From: Dugong dugon
Taxonomy: Eukaryota > Chordata > Mammalia > Sirenia > Dugongidae
Direction of reading: 5' to 3'
DNA length: 64,000 nucleotides
Assembly (NCBI GenBank): GCA_030035585.1
Contig: CM057469.1
Location: forward strand, 115,422,650 to 115,486,649
The notes under the pieces are model-generated. The model was not told where the DNA came from and made no database searches. It saw nothing but the letters and a program-made list of their open reading frames with translations. The translations under genes and the position numbers were made by a program. Shown piece by piece: positions 56,264 to 64,000 of this stretch. The number at the start of each line of letters is the position of its first letter. The stretch's first letter is position 1.

Positions 56264-56301
56264 GTTGAGTAAACATTTTAACAGGCACTGTCAACAAGCA
56301 A

Positions 56302-56458
56302 GAGCCTTGGTGGTGCAGTGGTTAAGATCTCAGCTGCTAATCAAAAGGTTAGCAGTTCTGAATCTGCCAGCCACTCCTTGGAAACCCAGTGGGGCAGTTT
56401 TACTCATCCTATACTGTCTCTATGATTCAGAATTGACAAAGGGTTTGGTTTTTTGGTT
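56302..56458 (+). mobile_element. AfroSINE (short type) with target duplication
   Basis: GAGCCTTGGTGGTGCAGTGG head, CTCAGCTGCTAATCAAAAGG, CTCCTTGGAAACCCAGTGG, tail TTGACAAAGGGTTTGG. Flanked by TCAACAAGCAA (56291-56301) and TCAACAAACAA (56459-56469), 10 of 11 identical. Confidence 0.95.
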
Positions 56459-56652
56459 TCAACAAACAATTCTCCTCTCAAGCCAGAAATCCTGACTCTT
56501 GCTCTCTTTGTTTTACAAGCAGTTAAACTTTGACAGAAAGGCTAAACTCTCTCTTCAGAACAACAGAAGCAAAGGCCTTCAGACCAAGTTGCAATTTTTC
56601 TATTATAAATGTAGTTTAATTTAGATCTGGGTCACTTGATTCTACTTATGTC

Positions 56653-58328
56653 AAAGCACCCTGTATTTAGGTCTGCATGCAGTAGTAATTTTTTGAAACC
56701 TTGAATGTTCGGAAATGTCTAGTTCTACCTCACACTTTTACGATTCAGATATAAAATTCTAGGTTAGAATTATCTTCCCTCAGAATTTGGAAAATGTTGC
56801 TCTATTTTCTGTTAAAAGTGAGTGCTGTTTTTAAAAGGTTCAATGCTATTATCATTCTGATCTTCTATTTGTAACCCTTTTTTCTCCCCTCTGGCCCCCT
56901 CCACCTATCTCTCCAATCTCAGTCTCTCTCCCTCTCATGGTTTGAAATTTCACAATGATTTAGTTGGTGATTTTTTTTTTTTTTTTTTTTAGTTATTGTC
57001 TTGCGCATTTAGAGGGTCCTTCCAAACTAGAAACATATTATTCTGTCTTGAATTTTTCTTGTGACGTATCTTTGAAAAATTTCTATTCTTCATTTCTTCT
57101 GATTTTTTAAAATATATCTATTCATTTTATGTTAGATTTCCTTGATTGAATTTCTGAAGGTTTTGCTCATATTGCCCATGGTTTTGGCTACTGTTGTTTT
57201 TGCATCTTCTGGATGATTGAGATTGATTAAACTTCCAACATATCTGTTGAATTTTTTTTGGTACAAAACAAAATACTTGATTTCCAAAAATTCACTCTAT
57301 TCTTTGACTATTCCAGTTTATAACACTTCCCATTTTGTGGAGATCTTTCTTGATCCATAAGTGGAGAGTGATTTATATTTTAATTTTCCTGATGCATCAT
57401 CAATTGTCTCTATTTCCTATCATATTTTTCTTATGGTTAGTTTAAGAATTTATTTTCCATGTTAGATGTCTCTGTTAAATGTATCGTATCCTTTGCTTGT
57501 TACTTTTTCATATTTAATGGATTACTTGAAATAAAATTAGAGGTTCTGTATGCATGGGTGGGCTTTGTTGCATTCTTGTCCCAATTATGTGTCAACCAAG
57601 CAGAGATACAGTGTTTTAATAGGAAACTGTAAGGTTAATGCCTGACTATTCATTTTTTCCATCAAGGAATCTTCTAAAACCCTTCTAATATCTGACCTTG
57701 AAGCCTAGAGTCTGAGAACTAAGAGGAAGGCAGTTTATGCTAGGTGTAACCCTTCAGTAGGCAGATTTTGGTCTCTTGTTTCTTTGGGTTCCCCTCAGCT
57801 GTGTGTACTATTTCAAGTTCTAGAGCTTCTCTGACACATCCTTTGCATATAAAAAAAAAACAAAAAAAAACAAAAAAAAACTTTTTCTCTACCGCTGAGG
57901 AACAGGGGAAGTTTCCTATCTAGAGGGGTTGTTGGGAAGATCCTGGGAGGCATTTGTACACACTCACACTTCTAACCAGATCTTCTCTTTTCAGCTCCAT
58001 AAGCACTGAAGCCTCAGAAGTATTTTTACCATCAATTCTTGAGCTTAACTAGGGTTCTGAGATTTAAAGAAACTTTTTCTCTTATTGTTCTCTTGCAGAC
58101 AATTAAGTTTCAGTTTTCTCTATTCTGCTAAGTTAGAAGAAGTTACCTCCCTTCCTTCCATTTTCCATCCTACAAGCATTCGTTGGTATCTCATCTGTTC
58201 TCATTCTTCTCCTATTTTCTTTGTCCATGTTACTTCATAGATTTTTTTATTATTCACATTGTATTGGATTTTAGAAGGGACAAAATAATTTTATATGTAT
58301 ATATATATGTATGTATATATATACACAG
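56653..58328 (-). mobile_element. old LINE (HAL1/L1M-like) and unassigned flank
   Basis: 57000-57260 reversed resembles the coiled-coil part of L1M/HAL1 ORF1 (GCCAAAACCATGGGCAATATGAGC, GAAATTCAATCAAGGAAATC). The rest is not assignable. Low-complexity: T21 (56970-56991), A9C units (57850-57882), and (TA)n at 58297-58325. Confidence 0.4.
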
Positions 58329-58895
58329 TTGTTGTTGCTCTTAAGTGCCCTTGAATTGGTTCTGACTCCTAGTAACCCTATGCACAGCAGAACAAAACAC
58401 TGGCCGGTTCTATGCCATCCTCACAATTGTTGCTATGCTTGAGCCCATTGTTACAGCTACTGTGTCAGTCCATCTCTTTGAGAGTCTTCCTCTTTTTTGC
58501 TGAACCCTCTACTTTACCAAGCACGATGTCTTTCTCCAGGGACTGATCCCTCCTGGTAACATGTCCAAAGTATGTGAGGCATTGTATTGCCATCCTTGCT
58601 TCTAAGGAGCATTTTAGTTGTACTTCTTCCAAGACAGATTTGTTCATTCTTTTGACAGTCCATGGCATATTCAATAGTCTTCACCAACACCACAATTCAA
58701 AGGTGTCAATTCTTCTGTCTTCCTTATTCATGGTCCAGCTTTCACATTCATATGATGTGATTGAAAACACCATGGCTTGGGTCAGGTGCACCTTAGTTCT
58801 CAAGGTGACATCTTTGGTTTTCAACACTTTAAACAGGTCTTTTACAGCAGATTTGCCCAATGCAATGGGTTTTTGATTTCTTGACTGCTGCTTCG
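58329..58895 (-). mobile_element. RTE 3' end fragment
   Basis: Reversed tail GTTGTTGTTGCTCTTAAGTGCC, then the C-terminal frame. 58674-58465 has MPWTVKRMNKSVLEEVQLKC, CLTYFGHVTRRDQSLEKDIV and KRKTLKEMD. 58932-58681 has KPIALGKSAVKDLFKVLKTKDVTL. Two frames, so at least one frameshift. Confidence 0.9.
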
Positions 58896-60040
58896 TATAT
58901 ATATTCCTATATATTCGACCATGTATCACCAAAAGTCAATATTTCTTCACATTCCTGGTATTAAGTATTTGTTGCTATATTTAGCTTTATTACACTGTAC
59001 AATGTTCCTTTGGTGGTAGTACGCTTTTGCCTCTGCATTGCTTCTTCAATCTAGACACTTTTTAAGCATCTGAAACGTAGAAGACTTTTGGTTGTTGAAG
59101 CTTTATTCGTTATATTTTTAAATCGCATCTTCCTATGCTACTGTGAGTATGCTGTTGTGAAAATTACAAAGTTCATGTATCTCCATACCTTCAGGACTGA
59201 AGTTGTGCTTTTAAATATTGTCTCTTCAGAATTAATGCTATTAACCTGCACAGTGGAAGCCCTCCTGGATGATTATTATTGTCCGAGCCAAAAAGTAAAA
59301 AAGTGTTTCGTGGATAAGCACTTTTCCTTCCAAACTTGGCATATGGTTTAGAATGTTATCTATCTCATGGGAAAAGAGGCACCAAACTTTAGAAGTCAAT
59401 ACTTTTTTCCATTTATTTTTTGTTAGAATTATTGCTATTTTCCTTCTTGAAGTTTAACTCCAATATGTAACATGTTTATAAAGAATTTTTCTAATTTTTC
59501 TTTTTTAGGTGTAGCATTTGGCACTCTACTATACAGATAAGAAGTGAGCATGTTTACACAATATCATACACACACACACTTCTCTCTTCCCCAACCTACC
59601 AGTTTAGATATGTTACAGTTTTTTTTGTTGCTAACTCAACATTAATTTTAAATGATCAGAACGTATACATTGCTCTTATGAGCCACATAATATATCATGT
59701 CTCCATTTAACATCTCTCAGGAATGGAACTTCTCTGTCCATTTTAGCATTGGCCATTATTGCCACACCAAATGTAATATATCTGGCATCCACTCATTATG
59801 TGCTATATACATCTGGTACAAATTTGATTCATTTGTTAAGGTAGCTCCCTTTTGCAATTTCAGGGCTGGTAAGGAGAATGATCATTACCTTGTGATTATA
59901 TAATCACCTTTTCTAGAAATCAAGATACAAGATTTTTAAAGTTTCACTATTTACACTATGTATTTTTCTACTTATGTAGCCACATATTTTAGGTGATGCT
60001 ATTAATATTCTAACATATACCCATGTTATGCTATATACTC
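58896..60040. other. unassigned region
   Basis: No gene or repeat recognised. The 87-codon frame 59088-59351 has no family motif. Confidence 0.4.
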
Positions 60041-60440
60041 TGTGTACCTGTGGATATTTTTATCGTGTAACCCTAAAATATCCTCATCCCTGTACCTGTG
60101 GATGTAATCTAATGTAATTTAATTACCTTCCACAATGAAATCTAATGTAATCAATTGATAAGTGGAGGTCATACTAGTGTAGTGTGCATCCTAAACCTAA
60201 TCAATTCTAAGTTTTATAAAGAACAGCATGAAAACAGGGATAGGCATGCACACACAGGGGAAGAGAGATGCTGTGTAGAGATTACCAAGGAACCAAGGGA
60301 TGCCCAGGGCTACCAACAAGGAAGGAATAACATCACAAAGAGTTTGTCGGATTTCAGTCTCCAGAGCTGTGAGAAAATAAATTTACTTTCTTTAAAGCCA
60401 CATAAATGTCTGTTACAGCAATACTAAGAAACTGAGACAG
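60041..60440 (+). mobile_element. MLT1-like LTR (partial left edge)
   Basis: GTGTAACCCTAAAATATCCTC, GGTCATACTAGTGTAGTGTGC, GAGAGATGCTGTGTAGAG, TCCAGAGCTGTGAGAAAATAAATT (poly(A) signal) and closing CAGCAATACTAAGAAACTGAGACA. The typical 3' edge is clear; the 5' edge is not. Confidence 0.7.
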
Positions 60441-60474
60441 TACTTATTAATTAATCATATCTGCTTGGAATTGC

Positions 60475-62335
60475 TCATATACAAGTTGAAGCTGAAGAAA
60501 ATGAGAACCAGTCCACAAGAGCGAAAGTATGATCTGGAGTATATTCCACCTGAGTTTAGAGACCATCTCAGGAAAGATTTGATGCACTGAACATTAATGA
60601 CCAAAGACCAGACAAGCAGAAGAATAACATCAAGAACATCATACGTGAAGAAAGCAAGAGGTCATTAAAAAGATAGGAAAGAAAGAAAAGACCAAAATGG
60701 ATGTCAGAAGACTCTGAAACTTGCTCTTCAACTTAGAGTAGCTAAAGAGAAAGGAAGAAATGATGAAGTAAAAGAACTGAACAGAAGACTTTAAAGGGTG
60801 GCTCAAGAAGACAAAGCAAAGTATTATAATGACGTGCAAAGACCAGGAGTTAGAAAAACAAAAGGGAAGAATATGCTTGGCATTTCTCAATCTGAAAGAA
60901 ATGAAGAAAAAGTTCAAGCTTCAAGTTGCAACAGTGAAAAATTCTATGGGCAAAATACTGAATGATGTAGGAAGCGTCAAAAGAAGATGGAAGCAATACA
61001 CAGAGTCATTATACCAAAAAGAATTGGTCGATGTTCAACCATTTCAGGAGGTAGCATATGATCAATAACTGATGGTACTGAAGGAAGAAGCCTAAGCTGC
61101 ACTGAAGGCACTGGCAAAAAACAAGGCTCGAGAAAATGGAATATCAATTGAGATATTTCGACAAATGGATGCAGTGCTGGAAGGGCTCACTTGTCTAGGC
61201 CAAGAAATTTGGAAGATAACTACCTGGCCAACCGACTTGAAGAGATCCATATTTATACCTATCCCAAAGACAGCTGATGCAATCGAATGTGGAAATTATC
61301 GAACAATATCATTAATATCACATGCAAGTAAAATATTGCTGAAGATCATTCAAAAGCTGTTGCAGCAGTACATGGACAGGGAACTGCCAGAAATTCAAGC
61401 TGGATTCAGAAGAGTACATGGAAAGAGATATATCATTGCTGATGTCAGATGGATCCTGGCTGAAAGCAGAGAATTCCAGAAAGATGTTTACCTGTGTGTT
61501 ATTTACTATGCAAAGGCATTTGACTGTGTGAATCATAACAAATTATGGATAATATTGCAAAGAATAGGAATTCCAGAACACTTAATTGTGTTCATGAGGA
61601 ACCTGTACATAGATCAAGAGGCAGTCATTCAAGCAGAACAAGGGGTTACTGTGTAGTTTAAAGTCAGGAAAAGTGTGTGTCATGGTTGTCTTTTCACCAT
61701 ACTTTTTCAATCTGTCTGCTGAGCAAATAATCCAAGAAGCTGGACTATACGAAGAAGAATGGGGCATCAGGATTAGAGGAAGACACATTAACAATCTACA
61801 TTACGCAGATGACACAACCTTGCTTGCTCAAACTGAAGAGGGCTTGAAGCATTTACTGATGAAGATCAAAGACTACAGCCTTTAGTATGGATTACATCTC
61901 AACATAAAGAAAACAAAAATCCTCACAACTGAACCAAAAAAGCAACATCATGATAAATGGAGAAAAGATTGAAGTTGTCAACAATTTCGTTGTACTTGGA
62001 TCCGCCATCAACACCCATGGAAACAGCAGTCAAGAAATCAAATGACACATTGCATTGGGTAAGTCTGCTGCAAAAGATCTCTTTGAAGTGTTAAAATGCA
62101 AAGACGTTCATTTGAGGACTAAGGTATGCCTGACCCAAGCTATGGTGTTTTTAATCGTATGAATTTGAAAGCTGAGCAATGAATAAAGAAGACTGAAGAA
62201 TTGATGCCTTTGAATTATGGTATTGGCAAAGAATATTGAATATACCATGGACTGTCAAAAGAACAAACAAATCTGTCTTGGATGAAGTACAGCCAGAATG
62301 CAACAACAACATGGAACAAAAAAAAAACGTTTGAC
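60475..62335 (+). mobile_element. RTE LINE, 5'-truncated with internal 3' deletion
   Basis: Starts at the region between endonuclease and RT (AGTTGAAGCTGAAGAAAATG) and runs through the RT into ATACCATGGACTGTCAAAAG. At CAGCCAGAATG (about 62300) it jumps to CAACAACAAC, skipping the C-terminal ~0.5 kb present in the copies at 20.1 and 58.3 kb. It contains the longest RT frame of the window. Confidence 0.9.
61165..61885 (+). pseudogene. RTE reverse transcriptase remnant (best preserved)
   Basis: 163 open codons (61165-61656): LKRSIFIPIPKTADAIECGN, YRTISLIS, LPEIQAGFRR, VRWILAESREFQKDVYLCVI and motif A YAKAFDCVNHNKLW, with its catalytic Asp present. A stop after EQGVTV and a frameshift follow. 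61673-61885 continues with FSPYFFNLSAEQIIQEAGLY and the intact YADD box (61802-61813). The catalytic residues are present but in two frames. Confidence 0.9.
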
Positions 62336-62900
62336 TATGGTTGCTCTCTCTAAAGGTACAATTAAAGCAAATATTTATTAATCCAGTAAATCAAGACAAA
62401 AGGCAATAATTAGAAGAAATACTGTTGATACTTCTAAGAGGAAAAAGGCCATGAAAATAAATAACTGAAAACATTTAGCTAAGGAAATAGCAATAATTGG
62501 ATCAACCATCAATTTTTAGGACCTTCAGTTACTAGAGAATGTTTCAAACACTCTCCAATGAAGAACAATTAAAAAACAAAAAAATCATGCTGTTTCAATA
62601 AGAAGTTGATTTTCTTAAACAAAACTTAATGTGACTATTAATATAGAATATTGCATTCAAATTCATAAGCAGGGAATGTGAGCAACAGTTGAAACACCCT
62701 CAATTAAGAATCAAATAATTATTTTTTAAATGCATAAATATTATCAGTTGGAAGAAATATTTTATTGAACATGGTAATGTAATATTCAAGAAATTAATTT
62801 GGAAAGTTTAAATACCTTTGAATTCATGATTCATATCTGAATGCAGCTATTTAATTTTTTTCTAATATTTGAATATTATAAAATATTGAACAGATTCCCA
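62336..62900. other. unassigned AT-rich spacer
   Basis: No gene or repeat family recognised. Confidence 0.4.
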
Positions 62901-63685
62901 TTCAATAGTGTCTGATATTGTTCAGTGACATTGGTTACATTCTTCACATTGTGTCAATATTCTCATTATTTTTGTTCTTGTTGTTCCATTCCCATTAACC
63001 TAGTGTCACTGCACTTAATCCTCCTTATTTAGAGTAATTGTTGCCACTTGGTCTCATATAGATGATTTTTTTTAAAAAAGAGCAGTTCTCAAGGGTGATA
63101 TTCTTTACTTTATGGGATAACCCGATATTTAACTAAAAGATGGCTTGAGAGAAAAGTTTTAGTTCAAGGTTTAAAGAGTATTTCAGAGCAATAGTCTTGG
63201 GGATTCCTCCAGTCTCGATGGGTTCAGTAAGTCTGGATATTTTGAGAATTTGAAGTTATGTTCCACATTTTTATCCCTTTTTATTAGGATCCATCTATTG
63301 TGGTTCTGATCAGAACGTTCTGTACAGGTAGCTTGGCACCATCTAGTTCTTCTGGTCAAGGGGTTGAGGAGGCCATGGTTCACGTAGACAATTAGTCCTG
63401 TTGACTTATTCCTTCTTTGAATCCTGGGTTTCCTTCTTTCTCTTTTGCTCCAGATGAGTAGGGACCAATAGTTGTATCTTAGATATCTGTTCACAAGCTT
63501 TTAAGACCCTAGACACTACTCACCAAACTACAATATAGAATGTAAACTTTATGAACTATATTATGCCAACTGACCAAAGTGTTCCATGAGACTATGACTC
63601 TAAATCTTCAAACCAGAAAAAAAACTAATCCCATAAGGTGATTGTTTATGTTTAAATCAGTTTCTGTGACCTTCTACTTGTTATT

Positions 63686-63716
<31 letters not shown>

Positions 63717-64000
63717 AACATACATATATACATAATTGCTGTTGTGCAAAATTATATATAACATAACATTTACCAAAATCTTCTTTTTCTTGTGTACAAC
63801 TTAGTTGCATCAGTTACTTTGGTCAATCTGTGCAAATTTGACTCACATTAGGTGTTTCCTTGCCCATCACCATAAATATTAAGTGAATACTGTCTAGAAA
63901 ATGAATGCTCCTTTCTCTTCATCAACCCCTAGTAACCAACAATGCATATTGGTCACTCTCTATAGACCTATTCTTATTATTTTATAAAAGTGAGATCATA
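62901..64000 (-). mobile_element. L1 3' UTR and start of ORF2 end (runs off right edge)
   Basis: Reversed L1 3' UTR: GTGACATTGGTTACATTCTTCAC matches 55848-55870, and 63730-64000 matches the 3' end of the big L1 (46600-46870: CCTAGTAACCA, TTATAAAAGTGAGA). It lacks a poly(T) at the left, so its 3' tip is missing or decayed. ORF2 should begin just outside the window. A (TA)n tract lies at 63688-63716. The frame 63494-63183 is chance. Confidence 0.75.
63688..63716. repeat. (TA)n microsatellite
   Basis: About fourteen TA units inside the L1 3' UTR. Confidence 0.95.

Larger units (their letters stand above)
54988..56652 (-). mobile_element. ERV-type solo LTR with nested insertions
   Basis: On the minus strand this ends in a typical LTR 3' part: CCTCAATAAAACTCTATG (poly(A) signal, reversed at about 55050-55068) and a closing CTTTCTCA at 54988. 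The other edge is placed at TGACATAAGTAG (56652) with less certainty. Three later insertions are nested: SINE 55291-55417, L1 55761-56263 and SINE 56302-56458. Without them it is about 0.8-0.9 kb. The CAATAAA plus short U5 recalls class I ERVs. No coding part seen. Confidence 0.55.

Overview
This is a transposon-dense, non-coding stretch of a mammalian nuclear genome. The host is an afrotherian, most likely an elephant (Loxodonta/Elephas) or another paenungulate. Two things point there. About twenty tRNA-derived SINEs of the AfroSINE type share the tail of RTE (BovB-like) LINEs (core words CGCAGTGGTTAAG, GTTCGAATCC, ATGAGTCGGAA, AACAACAACAA). They sit among RTE LINEs and a lineage of L1 with its own 3' UTR. 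Family names come from my memory of consensus patterns, because no search could be run. I see no intact protein-coding gene and no functional RNA gene. Every long reading frame is either a transposon remnant or a shadow.

Layout: 1-1.4 kb is a L1 ORF2 3' end. 1.4-6.2 kb holds older L1M/HAL1-like pieces, SINEs and an MLT1-like LTR. 6.3-7.8 kb is a 5'-truncated RTE. 7.8-11.5 kb is an L1 whose 5' UTR carries a tandem monomer array, disrupted by a small RTE piece. 12.3-13.6 kb is an L1 copy with a 5' inversion (twin priming). 13.9-16.8 kb is an old L1M with three nested SINEs, followed by a tRNA-Gly-headed SINE. 17-25 kb is old LINE sequence, SINEs and a solo LTR (22.54-23.01 kb). 26.5-29.5 kb is the most complete RTE. 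30-33.7 kb is the least repeat-rich part. 33.7-36.4 kb is a whole MaLR element with two LTRs. 36.4-41.8 kb is old HAL1/L1M sequence interrupted by the retrocopy described below. 42-46 kb holds a small DNA transposon, an L2-like end, an LTR and two MIRs. 46.6-53.8 kb is a near full-length L1 on the minus strand. 55.0-56.65 kb is an ERV-type LTR with three nested insertions. 58.3-58.9 and 60.5-62.3 kb are RTE pieces, and another minus-strand L1 runs off the right edge.

The one host-gene-derived feature is a processed pseudogene at 39262-40693 of a ULBP/RAET1-like (NKG2D-ligand) gene. It has a perfect 16-bp target-site duplication, a TT|AAAA insertion site and a poly(A) tail. Its 3' UTR is a sense-oriented LTR whose AATAAA-derived signal lies 18 nt before the tail. 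This implies that the parent gene's transcript ended inside an LTR. The other informative observations concern retrotransposition: twin priming, 3'-UTR-only L1 insertion, SINE target-site duplications, and two L1s with related bodies but different 5' UTRs. I found no previously undescribed multi-gene system.
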